From the NCBI GenBank assembly GCA_021820645.1, contig JAKADJ010000001.1:28241-53479 (forward strand): a DNA stretch of 25,239 nucleotides, read 5' to 3'. A program made the position numbers and the translations under genes. How positions within the stretch are numbered: position 1 is the first letter of the stretch; every line of letters begins with the position of its first letter. Below are positions 7,797-15,134 of the stretch, in pieces. Source of the stretch: Bacillota bacterium. GTDB taxonomy: Bacteria; Bacillota_E; Sulfobacillia; Sulfobacillales; Sulfobacillaceae. The notes under the pieces are model-generated. The model was not told where the DNA came from. It searched no databases and worked only from the letters and a program-made list of their open reading frames with translations.

Positions 7797-7871
7797 GGGC
7801 CCATAGCTCAGCGGTAGAGCTGCCGGCTCATAACCGGTTGGTCGGAGGTTCGAATCCTTCTGGGCCCACCA
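7797..7871 (+). tRNA. tRNA-Met (CAT), elongator type
   Basis: Acceptor GGGCCCA/TGGGCCC, D arm GCTC...GAGC, anticodon loop CTCATAA with anticodon CAT at 7829-7831, T-loop TTCGAAT and encoded CCA. The paired first base (G1-C72) and lack of three G-C pairs in the anticodon stem argue against the initiator. A tRNA-Ile with lysidine-modified CAT cannot be excluded. It starts 7 nt after tRNA-Asn. Confidence 0.92.
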
Positions 7872-7903
7872 ACCAAAAGAATTACCGCACGTGACAAATA
7901 TTT

Positions 7904-7978
7904 GGGCGCGTAGCTCAGTGGTAGAGCGCTTGCTTCACACGCAAGAGGTCACAGGTCCGATACCTGTCGTGCCCACCA
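7904..7978 (+). tRNA. tRNA-Val (CAC) with altered T-loop
   Basis: Acceptor GGGCGCG/CGTGCCC (one G-T wobble), D arm GCTC...GAGC, anticodon arm CTTGC-TTCACAC-GCAAG with anticodon CAC at 7936-7938, T-stem ACAGG/CCTGT, encoded CCA. The T-loop reads TCCGATA, so the nearly invariant T55 (pseudouridine 55) is C. It is the last gene of the array. Confidence 0.92.
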
Positions 7979-7985
7979 TTAGGAT

Positions 7986-8016
7986 CCGCATGGCGATCAG
8001 CCAGTGCGGGTTTTTT
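7986..8016 (+). terminator. Terminator of the tRNA operon
   Basis: Hairpin CCGCA-TGGC, loop GATCA, GCCA-g-TGCGG with one bulged G, then G and six T. It lies 8 bp after the tRNA-Val CCA end. Confidence 0.85.
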
Positions 8017-8182
8017 ATTGTTCCCAAGGACAGGATTGGGCAGTCTGGCAAATGATGAAACCCTTCACGGACTATTCCTCTGACCTTTATGAATTCGTCG
8101 CATGATCCCAACGCCTCGCTCGCATACTACCCATGAGGTACTATCGCCTACTATCGTGATGGGCAATGATAAGGAGGCTCTT

Positions 8183-9574
8183 ATGACAACGAAAACGGTT
8201 ACTCAAAGCTTAAACGAAGCGCCGCTCGGACTTTTTCACCTTCGTGCCGTTTTGACGGCAGGAATGGGTTTTTTTACCGACGCCTATGATCTCTTTATCA
8301 TCGGTGCAGCCTTGGTGTTAATCAAAGCAGAGTGGCATCCCTCTAGTGTGATGGTCGGCTTTTTAGGCTCTACCGCCCTCCTAGCAGCCTTTTTGGGGGC
8401 CCTGTTATTCGGGCGATTGGCGGACCTCTTCGGTCGCAAGAAAATCTACGGCCTCGAAGCGGCCCTCATGGCAGCCGGAGCCATTGCGTCCGCTTTCGCC
8501 CCGAGCATCCTGTGGCTGCTTGCCTTTCGGTTCATTATGGGCCTCGGAATTGGCGGCGACTATCCCGTCTCCGCGGTCCTCATGAGCGAATATGCGAACA
8601 CGAAAGACCGCGGCAAATTGGTGAGCTTGGTCTTTTCCATGCAAGCCCTGGGCCTTATCGCCGGTCCTATCGTGGCCCTGACCTTGCTAGCATCAGGAAT
8701 CAACCCGCACGTTGCGTGGCGTCTCATGCTCGGCCTCGGCGCTATTCCCGCCTTGGCCGTCATTATATTGCGTCGCAAGATGCCGGAATCGCCTCGCTAT
8801 TTGGCTCAAGTCAAAGGTCAAAGCGCCGAAGCGCAAATCAAATTATCCCAGTTCTCGGGCGGGCTGACCGCTAGTGCCACAGACGCTGAGCCCGTCAAAC
8901 GATTGACACTCGGATCCATGCTCTCCCAATCGCGGTACTGGGTCCTTTTACTGGGTACCGCAGGCAGTTGGGCCGTATTCGATTATGCCTACTACGGGAA
9001 CTCGATCTCGCTTCCCTTGGTGCTCAAAGCTGTGGCGCCGCACGCGACCGCGACCGCCACCATCGCGTGGTCCCTGATTATCTTTGCGGTGGCGGCCGTC
9101 CCGGGTTATATCCTCGCATTTTTTACAATTGATAAGATTGGACACAAAAAGCTGCAATGGATGGGATTCCTTCTCATGGGTTCAGCGTTTGGGGTCATCG
9201 GGATCGTACCGGGTCTCACCAAAGATGTTATCCCCTTCCTCCTTATCTTTGGATTCAGTTATTTTTTCGCGGAGTTCGGGCCCAACACGACAACCTTCGT
9301 CATATCGGCCGAAGTGTATCCGACCAGTGTCCGCGCTACCGGACACGGAATCTCGGCGGGCGTGGCTAAGCTAGGGGCATTTGTCGGGGTGTTTGTATTC
9401 CCCCTCTTAAACGCGGCCTTGGGCCTACGTGGCACCCTCTTAATCACCTTCGGGTTTGCCATTATCGGCGTGCTCCTAACCTTACTACTTCCCGAGCCTA
9501 GTCAGATGAGCTTAGAAGAACTGGAGGACCCGTCTAAGACCAAGGGCAAGTGGGTTCGCGTGGTGAACGAGTAA
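8183..9574 (+). CDS. MFS transporter, phosphate:H+ symporter-like
   Basis: 463 aa with about twelve hydrophobic segments. Family features: GMGFFTDAYDLFIIG in helix 1, the loop 2-3 motif GRLADLFGRKKIYGLEA, and RFIMGLGIGGDYPVSAVLMSE in helix 4. The second-half loop reads FTIDKIGHKKLQ, and FGPNTTTFVISAEVYPTSVRATGHG comes late. The helix 1 TDAYDLF and helix 4 GIGGDYP motifs match the Pho84-type phosphate:H+ symporter branch of MFS. Substrate is an inference; aromatic-acid or sugar carriers share the fold. ATG 8183 lies 5 nt after AAGGAGG. In-frame codons upstream to 8102 are left out because they lack a ribosome binding site. It is a single gene between the tRNA terminator and the ctaB terminator hairpin. 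I see no convincing promoter in 8017-8182, though a near repeat CTATCG occurs twice there. Confidence 0.85.
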   Translation: MTTKTVTQSLNEAPLGLFHLRAVLTAGMGFFTDAYDLFIIGAALVLIKAEWHPSSVMVGFLGSTALLAAFLGALLFGRLADLFGRKKIYGLEAALMAAGAIASAFAPSILWLLAFRFIMGLGIGGDYPVSAVLMSEYANTKDRGKLVSLVFSMQALGLIAGPIVALTLLASGINPHVAWRLMLGLGAIPALAVIILRRKMPESPRYLAQVKGQSAEAQIKLSQFSGGLTASATDAEPVKRLTLGSMLSQSRYWVLLLGTAGSWAVFDYAYYGNSISLPLVLKAVAPHATATATIAWSLIIFAVAAVPGYILAFFTIDKIGHKKLQWMGFLLMGSAFGVIGIVPGLTKDVIPFLLIFGFSYFFAEFGPNTTTFVISAEVYPTSVRATGHGISAGVAKLGAFVGVFVFPLLNAALGLRGTLLITFGFAIIGVLLTLLLPEPSQMSLEELEDPSKTKGKWVRVVNE

Positions 9575-9589
9575 AGGGACAACAATAGG

Positions 9590-9627
9590 AAAAAAAGGCC
9601 CTGATTCCGTTTTGCAGTCAGGGCCTT
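9590..9627 (-). terminator. Terminator of the ctaB end of the oxidase cluster (possibly bidirectional)
   Basis: Perfect 10-bp stem AAGGCCCTGA (9595-9604) with TCAGGGCCTT (9618-9627), 13-nt loop. On the minus strand it is followed by a run of T (A-run 9590-9596). It lies 33 bp after the ctaB stop. The same hairpin also lies just after the convergent MFS gene, though without a T-run on that side. Confidence 0.85.
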
Positions 9628-9659
9628 ATACGACAACCGTAGAGAGCGTTCACTGAAGA

Positions 9660-10574
9660 CTAGACGACCATTGCCGCAAACAGCACCACAATATAGAGCA
9701 GGGAGAATTTAAAGTTGCGCTTGGCCCAATCTCCGGTCTTATCCGCGGTGCTAAGTAAACGCACTTGGTACACCAGGAATGTGGCCCCCATCCCGAGCGC
9801 TATCACCAGATACATCCAAGACAACCTGGCAACCCAATATAAAGCGAGTGATGTGACGACGGTCAGTCCGGTGTACACCAAGGTCTGGATCGTCGTGGTC
9901 CGATATCCGTTAACAATCGGCATCATCGGAATCTTAGCCCGCCGATAGTCACTTTGCTTGTAGAGGGCTAACGACCAAAAATGTGGAGGAGTCCACAAAA
10001 ACACTAACAGGAACATGAGTCCCGCCACTAAGCCCACGTGGTCCGTGATCGCTGCCCATCCGACAATCGGTGGAAAGGCTCCTGCTGCCCCACCGATCAC
10101 GATATTTTGCGGAGATCGCCGCTTTAACCAAACCGTATAGACGAAAACGTACACCAGATAGCCACCTAGACAACTCCATGCCGTCAACCAGTTCACCAGG
10201 GTGGCCTGGATCATAAACGCACCGCAACCCGCCGCAATCCCAAGTACCAGAGCACGACGGGCAGGGATCCGACCGGCTGCTACCGGCCGGTTCTTAGTGC
10301 GATCCATAATCTGATCGATATCCCTGTCGTACCACATGTTCACCGCATGGGCGCCGCCGGCCGAGATGGCAAGGCCCACCAGCGTTGCCACACTTTTAGC
10401 CATCGGTGGCAGCCCATGGTCGGCCACGACCATGGCGCAAAACGCCGTAATCATCAACCACACCACGATTCCCGGTTTCGTTAACGACAAGTAATCGCGC
10501 CCGAGTTCCACCCAGCGTCGCGGCGGATCCAGTGTCAACCGTGTTTCATGATCGCCCGCGGGAAGATTTTGCAT
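9660..10574 (-). CDS. ctaB: Protoheme IX farnesyltransferase (heme O synthase)
   Basis: 304 aa membrane UbiA-superfamily prenyltransferase. Adds a farnesyl group to heme b to give heme o, the precursor of heme a for aa3 oxidases. The first Asp-rich motif NMWYDRDIDQIMDRTKNRP is intact. So are YTVWLKRRSPQNIVIGG, the conserved loop WTPPHFWSLALYKQSDYRRAKIPMMP, and about nine hydrophobic helices. It starts at ATG 10574 after AGGGGG, 52 bp downstream of a 62-aa membrane-protein gene, and is the last gene of the oxidase cluster before the terminator at 9590-9627. Heme A synthase (CtaA) is not in this window. Confidence 0.95.
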   Translation of the reverse strand: MQNLPAGDHETRLTLDPPRRWVELGRDYLSLTKPGIVVWLMITAFCAMVVADHGLPPMAKSVATLVGLAISAGGAHAVNMWYDRDIDQIMDRTKNRPVAAGRIPARRALVLGIAAGCGAFMIQATLVNWLTAWSCLGGYLVYVFVYTVWLKRRSPQNIVIGGAAGAFPPIVGWAAITDHVGLVAGLMFLLVFLWTPPHFWSLALYKQSDYRRAKIPMMPIVNGYRTTTIQTLVYTGLTVVTSLALYWVARLSWMYLVIALGMGATFLVYQVRLLSTADKTGDWAKRNFKFSLLYIVVLFAAMVV

Positions 10575-10626
10575 CCCTTACCCCCTATCCAGATATTCCT
10601 GGGCTTTATGGTGGAATCGACGCATT

Positions 10627-10815
10627 CTACTTCGTAGAACGATCCCCTGATTGCTGGTACTCACGGTCAAACGAAAGAGCCCAGTGCCGTAGCAACAATA
10701 CCATCGAGGTCATCACGACTAGCTGAAAGATCCACCAAAAAATATCCCACCAATGCGCAATACCTGGCGAATGGGGAATCCGAAAGGGTAGAGACGGAAA
10801 AAATCGACCGTGCAT
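10627..10815 (-). CDS. Small single-helix membrane protein in oxidase cluster
   Basis: 62 aa. An N-terminal part rich in Pro/Phe/His is followed by one hydrophobic segment (IFQLVVMTSMVLLLRHWAL, about residues 29-47) and a charged tail. The ATG at 10815 is preceded by AAAGGAG at a good distance, and the gene sits between oxidase subunit III and ctaB on the same strand. I do not recognise the family. By position it could be a small subunit or assembly factor of the oxidase, like the subunit IV proteins of other heme-copper oxidases. Confidence 0.72.
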   Translation of the reverse strand: MHGRFFPSLPFRIPHSPGIAHWWDIFWWIFQLVVMTSMVLLLRHWALSFDREYQQSGDRSTK

Positions 10816-10860
10816 TGTCAGTGCTCCTTTCTATTGCCGCGTTGTTAAAGCCATGGAGAA

Positions 10861-11427
10861 TTAGATCAAGAAGAATGCGATCCAAAGCGCCACCCATCCC
10901 AACGCCACCAGCGACCAAAACCGCGAGCTCGCTTCCAAATCCCAATGACTCGCCGGACTATATCCCACCCGCATGCCCCGCGATCGGGCTGCAAACAGCA
11001 CGAATAGTCCTAGCAATACATACACCAGCCAAAATCCGGTGGCCACCCAAAATACTTCAAGCGATGGCATTTTGACCGGATATCCCCCCGCTCGAACCCC
11101 AACCCACGTGAGCACGACTAGCAGGAACGCTAAGACACCCAGCCAAAAAGCGCCGTGTAATCGCTTCAGGATTGCCTCGTGATTCCCTTGATCTGCGGCC
11201 AAGTTCGCCCGCTTTGCTTGAATGGCACTCCATAGAATCACAACCGTCACCGCAGCCCCTAGCCACTGGCTGTAAGGGCCTACCGTCGAGCCCGCGATGA
11301 GGTAACGCACGGCAATTAGCACCAAGAACACAACGCCTTGGCTAATGAGAAACAAGGAAAATCCTGCCCGGTAATGCTTGATTTCAAGACCGTTCTCTTG
11401 GGCTGGTAACGGATTTTTCACGGACAT
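10861..11427 (-). CDS. Heme-copper oxidase subunit III-like protein
   Basis: 188 aa, the size of bacterial CtaE/CyoC-type subunits, with five hydrophobic helices. Subunit III stabilises subunit I and its proton uptake path in the cytoplasmic membrane. The pattern fits the family: a first helix FSLFLISQGVVFLVLI, a second YSQWLGAAVTVVILWS, then RLHGAFWLGVLAFLLVV and a late FWLVYVLLGLFVLFAARSR helix. The classic conserved HE pair and G-x-H-x-x-H motif are not clear, so it is a divergent member. ATG 11427 has AAAGGAG upstream. It lies 36 bp after subunit I and before the 62-aa gene. Confidence 0.8.
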   Translation of the reverse strand: MSVKNPLPAQENGLEIKHYRAGFSLFLISQGVVFLVLIAVRYLIAGSTVGPYSQWLGAAVTVVILWSAIQAKRANLAADQGNHEAILKRLHGAFWLGVLAFLLVVLTWVGVRAGGYPVKMPSLEVFWVATGFWLVYVLLGLFVLFAARSRGMRVGYSPASHWDLEASSRFWSLVALGWVALWIAFFLI

Positions 11428-11463
11428 TACGCACTGCTCCTTTCGTCAAGAGATCCCGTCTCG

Positions 11464-13347
11464 TTAAACACGAGAGTCCTTGGTATCTATCCCCGCAACG
11501 GGCATTTCCACAGGGTCCGGTACGCCGTCACCGTATGTGTAGAAACTACCGACCACCACCGGCAGTGTGTCAAAATTCTTGGTCGGCGGCGGCGATGACG
11601 TCCGCCATTCCAACGTTTTGGCATCCCATGGGTTTTCTCGAACTTTGGGGCCCTTGACCCATGCCCACACAATGTGAATCACATTAATCGCAAATCCGGC
11701 ACCCAAGAAGAACGCCGCAATCGATGTCCAAAAGTTCTCGGGTTGAAGGTATTTGGGATACGCACTCACCCAACGGTTCATGCCGTGTAGACCGAGGATA
11801 AAGAAGTTTAGGAATGTCGCATTAAAGGCCACAAAGACCCAAATGGCTCCAAATTTGCCCCAGAACTCGCTGTAGGTGCGTCCTGAGAATTTCGGAAGCC
11901 AATAGTACATGGCTGCCATCCAGCTAAATACCATTCCCCCGATGATGGTGTAATGGAAATGGCCCACCACAAAGAACGTGTTGTGTAATTGAAGATTGGC
12001 AGGCACGTCAGCCAAAAAGAGCCCTGTTAGTCCGCCAATCAGGAAGTTGAACATACTCATGAGGACCAACAAGGTCGGCGTCGTCAAGCGCAGTCGAGAG
12101 TTCCATAGCGTTCCGATCACAGCCAGATAGGCAAATCCTGTCGGAATCGAAATCATCTCAGTAAAGAACGAAAACGGCAACATCTCACTGTATCGCATCA
12201 TGGTGAACATGTGATGCGCCCAAACCATCCCTGACAACAACATCACGAAGACTAGCCCTAGTACGGCGATCGGTCGGGCAAAGAGAGACTTTCGCCCCAT
12301 GACCGGAATGATTTCACTCCAAATCGCCAAAGCCGGCAGCACCACAATGTACACCTCGGGATGTCCGAACAACCAAAATAGATACTCGTAGCCTAAAGGT
12401 TGTCCGAACACATTAAAGAGGTTGAGCGGCATAACTTTGTCTAACATGCCCAAGATGAAGGTGGTTTGAATCTCTGGAAGCCAGATAATGTTCAACAGAG
12501 AAACCGTAAGGATCCCCCAGGCAAAAAGCGGAAGACGGTTCCAAGTCATGCCTTTGGTGCGCTTAAAGAGAATGGTCGCAGTTAAGTTAATGGCCACAAT
12601 CAGTGAAGACGTCGTCAGGGCAAAAACCCCCATGTAATAATAGAGGAGACCATTGCCATCCGAAGCCGCTAAGGGCTCATAGCCCCGCCATCCCGTCGTC
12701 CACTGTCCCAATAACGGCGACATAGCCACCGTCAACACGCCTAGGGGTACCAACCACACTGAAAGGCCCGAGGCCTTAGGAAACATGGTCTCACGCGTTC
12801 CAATCATGAGAGGCACAAAATAATTCCCAAGCCCCCCGACCATGGCTACCGTGGCTACCGTAAACATCATCAGGGTCCCGTGAATGCCCACGGCATTGAG
12901 ATAGTCCTGGGGATAATGGAACAAGGTCGGCCGATAGTTCATCAATTGAAAGCGCATGGCCATGGCGATGAGACCTGCGATGAAAAATGTCCCCGTTGAG
13001 GCTCCAAGATACTGAAGGCCGATCACTTTATGATCCAGCGCATATTCGTAGTATCGGCGCCATCCTGAAGTCCGCACCGCAGGCGATGGGAAGCCCATCA
13101 TCGGTTTGACAATATGTTCGTAGCCACCAATCCCTAAAAGCCACCCAATCACCGCGCCAAACCATCCTGCTATGGCGCCAACTGCCGTAAGATATGGACT
13201 GACAGGACTCGGATCGAGCCATGCCGCCATCGCTGCGAGCACAATAAATCCAATAGCAGCCCAGAGAAACCCTCGCAAGACGGGAGGTAACGGCGCCACT
13301 GGTCTCGGTTTTGGTGTCATCCCGTCTTTGGTTAAGGGTTGTGCCAT
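11464..13347 (-). CDS. Cytochrome c oxidase subunit I (aa3-type heme-copper oxidase), divergent
   Basis: 627 aa catalytic subunit reducing O2 at the heme a3-CuB centre. Heme a ligands: His156 (GIHGTLM) and His465. CuB ligands: His329 (FGHPEVY), His378 and His379 (VWAHHMF), with cross-link Tyr333. Heme a3 ligand: His463 in VVGHFHY. Glu331 in XGHPEV marks the A1 class. Oddities: the K-channel lysine of PTGIKVF is Ala406 (PTGFAYL); the usual D of the D-channel entrance GARDxxFP is Glu186 (GTRETMFP); the H-D pair before the a3 ligand is His455-Asn456. There is also an extra N-terminus of about 100 residues with two hydrophobic segments before the usual first helix. ATG 13347 is preceded by AAAGGAGGT at 7 nt; the open frame up to 13398 lacks a site. 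It lies between subunits II and III. Confidence 0.95.
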   Translation of the reverse strand: MAQPLTKDGMTPKPRPVAPLPPVLRGFLWAAIGFIVLAAMAAWLDPSPVSPYLTAVGAIAGWFGAVIGWLLGIGGYEHIVKPMMGFPSPAVRTSGWRRYYEYALDHKVIGLQYLGASTGTFFIAGLIAMAMRFQLMNYRPTLFHYPQDYLNAVGIHGTLMMFTVATVAMVGGLGNYFVPLMIGTRETMFPKASGLSVWLVPLGVLTVAMSPLLGQWTTGWRGYEPLAASDGNGLLYYYMGVFALTTSSLIVAINLTATILFKRTKGMTWNRLPLFAWGILTVSLLNIIWLPEIQTTFILGMLDKVMPLNLFNVFGQPLGYEYLFWLFGHPEVYIVVLPALAIWSEIIPVMGRKSLFARPIAVLGLVFVMLLSGMVWAHHMFTMMRYSEMLPFSFFTEMISIPTGFAYLAVIGTLWNSRLRLTTPTLLVLMSMFNFLIGGLTGLFLADVPANLQLHNTFFVVGHFHYTIIGGMVFSWMAAMYYWLPKFSGRTYSEFWGKFGAIWVFVAFNATFLNFFILGLHGMNRWVSAYPKYLQPENFWTSIAAFFLGAGFAINVIHIVWAWVKGPKVRENPWDAKTLEWRTSSPPPTKNFDTLPVVVGSFYTYGDGVPDPVEMPVAGIDTKDSRV

Positions 13348-13444
13348 GACTGTAACCTCCTTTGAAACACCTATTTTTGGATGCAAACGCATTCGCACTG
13401 TAGCGCTCCGAACTGCCGATCAGAGACGCGAATCATCGTTCTCA

Positions 13445-14266
13445 CTATCCATGCGCAGCCTGAGCTTTAGCCCATGCGGCAAATTGCGAGCCCGTCACGA
13501 CGTGCAAGTTGGCTTCCATGTAGGGGTGACCCGGTCCACACACTTCCGAACACTGCACCCGAGCCATCGGATTACTCTCGGTGGAAATTAGCTTGTTGGC
13601 GGTAAGGTACAGTATGCGGGTCTCACCCGGGATCACATCCAACTTGACGCCAAATGCGGGAATCCAAAATCCGTGGATGACATCAACCTGATGTGCATAA
13701 CTGTGAAATGGATCATAAGAACGCAGAACAAACTTTACCGGTCGATTAACCGGCATATACAAGGTGTCCTGTCCACTCGCATTCAGTGATTGTGTAATGT
13801 GATACTGAGGATAGCTGAAAATCCACTCCCACTGGCGCGCCGTTACATCTACCACGACGGGTTTTGGGTTGTTGGCCGGTAGTTGTGCGGCAAACACCTG
13901 CTCTAATCCGCTCGCGTTGGGGTGTAACCAAATAAGCAGGTTCAACAGGATACTAATTAAAATCCAGGTCCCGACGAACACTTTGTTATTACGTACTTGA
14001 GAGGGAGCATCCGCTACCTTCTCACTACGACGCGCACGAAATTTCACCATAGCGAACAGGATCATCAACACCACAAAGACAAAGATTGGCACTGCCACCC
14101 AAACCAAAAAGTCGAATGCATGCACCCCAACGATCCCCAGATTGGATGCCGTACCGAAATACGGACCAGCTCCGTTCGGCGCTGAATCAATCCACGCGGT
14201 CGCTCCCCATTCTGCGAGTAATGAACCCACGACCCAAAGCACCCCAAACATCACAAGGCTTCCCAT
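13445..14266 (-). CDS. Cytochrome c oxidase subunit II with CuA site
   Basis: 273 aa. Receives electrons from an external donor and passes them through the binuclear CuA centre to subunit I. The N-terminus has a signal/anchor-like hydrophobic segment and two hydrophobic helices (about 44-74 and 95-114), followed by an outside-facing cupredoxin domain. CuA ligands are complete: His198 (DVIHGFWIP), Cys239, Glu241, Cys243, His247 and Met250 in CSEVCGPGHPYM. The aromatic electron-entry stretch RQWEWIFSYP is present. No cytochrome c domain is fused, so a separate donor is needed; the cupredoxin encoded next to it is the obvious candidate. ATG 14266 follows AAAGGAGGCGG. The gap to subunit I is 97 bp with no terminator seen. 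Confidence 0.95.
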   Translation of the reverse strand: MGSLVMFGVLWVVGSLLAEWGATAWIDSAPNGAGPYFGTASNLGIVGVHAFDFLVWVAVPIFVFVVLMILFAMVKFRARRSEKVADAPSQVRNNKVFVGTWILISILLNLLIWLHPNASGLEQVFAAQLPANNPKPVVVDVTARQWEWIFSYPQYHITQSLNASGQDTLYMPVNRPVKFVLRSYDPFHSYAHQVDVIHGFWIPAFGVKLDVIPGETRILYLTANKLISTESNPMARVQCSEVCGPGHPYMEANLHVVTGSQFAAWAKAQAAHG

Positions 14267-14335
14267 GAGGAACCGCCTCCTTTCTCGGAATATTTCGTCT
14301 AAATAATCCCTTATACGATCGATCGTGTGACGCCG

Positions 14336-14977
14336 CTACGCCTTGATCACATTAAGCGTGCCTCGCATACCAAATCGCCAATGGGCGGCATTTTGGACAA
14401 AGCATCCGTATTGCCAAATCCCCGGTTTGTCAGGCACCACAAACGTAATGTCAATATGCCCGCCGGGTTTCAGTGTCGGACTAAAAGCGCCCCCCGTAGT
14501 CAACTTATACTCGGATTTGGGTCCGATAAACGTTGGAATGGCCTTGTTATACACCAAGTTGTCGATTTTGTAGGGATTACTAAACGTTACCGGTACTCCC
14601 GCCCAGAAGTCATCAGTAAACCCATCGGCTGTCAAGGTTCCAAACACGGTGTTCTCGTGACTGACATCGCGACCTATTTGCATCTCGTGCCAACGTGTGG
14701 TGCTCATATTATGTAGGCGCATGGTCATCTTGTTTCCTACTTGCCATGTCATGTAGTTTGGAACGAAATAAAAGTCCTCTTGGTAGACATGGATTAGTCC
14801 CGTGTCCACGGGTGACCCAAACACTCCACGCGCCGCACTCACTATTGGTGTACGCGCCCATAATGCCGCCATCCCCGCCACCGCAATCCCCGCGCTTCCC
14901 AGTATGAATTTGCGGCGACTCCAATTAGGCAATGATGCCGATAATTCCTCCTGGCTAAGATCCTGCTGCTCGTCCAA
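14336..14977 (-). CDS. Tat-exported mononuclear blue-copper protein (cupredoxin), candidate oxidase electron donor
   Basis: 213 aa. The N-terminus carries a twin-arginine signal: polar leader, S20-R-R-K-F-I-L, then a hydrophobic stretch IAVAGMAAL. It is therefore exported folded and either released or anchored. The rest is a cupredoxin domain with HEMQIG (His97 as likely first copper ligand) and a C-terminal ligand loop with Cys182, His189 and Met194. The Cys-to-His gap is six residues, longer than in plastocyanin (two) or rusticyanin/auracyanin (four). Relation to sulfocyanin or rusticyanin cannot be decided by eye. The TTG start at 14977 is supported by AGGAGGAGGAA just upstream. It lies 69 bp before subunit II, suggesting it feeds electrons to CuA. 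Confidence 0.85.
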   Translation of the reverse strand: MDEQQDLSQEELSASLPNWSRRKFILGSAGIAVAGMAALWARTPIVSAARGVFGSPVDTGLIHVYQEDFYFVPNYMTWQVGNKMTMRLHNMSTTRWHEMQIGRDVSHENTVFGTLTADGFTDDFWAGVPVTFSNPYKIDNLVYNKAIPTFIGPKSEYKLTTGGAFSPTLKPGGHIDITFVVPDKPGIWQYGCFVQNAAHWRFGMRGTLNVIKA

Positions 14978-15023
14978 CGATTCCTCCTCCTATCACGAAA
15001 GACTTGAGCTGTACTCTTTCCCT

Positions 15024-15045
15024 CATGTCACCTTTCGGTGTCATG
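15024..15045. repeat. Inverted repeat in the leader of the cupredoxin gene
   Basis: CATG-T-CACC, loop TTTC, GGTG-T-CATG: two 9-nt arms with one central mismatch, 47 bp upstream of the cupredoxin start. It could form an mRNA leader hairpin or bind a regulator. It lies between a weak TTGTGT-N17-TATTTA promoter-like match farther upstream on the minus strand and the gene. Confidence 0.45.
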
Positions 15046-15134
15046 GCCTGCAATAGACTTAAATAACACCACGATGAATTCGACACAATTTCGCAATCTC
15101 CTTCCCGTGGTGCCGGTTTTTTTCTCGCCCGAGG

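Noticed and set aside
15100..15130. T-run after CCGTGGTGCCGG as a plus-strand terminator
   Set aside because: The possible stem is only about 3 bp, and no plus-strand gene ends nearby.
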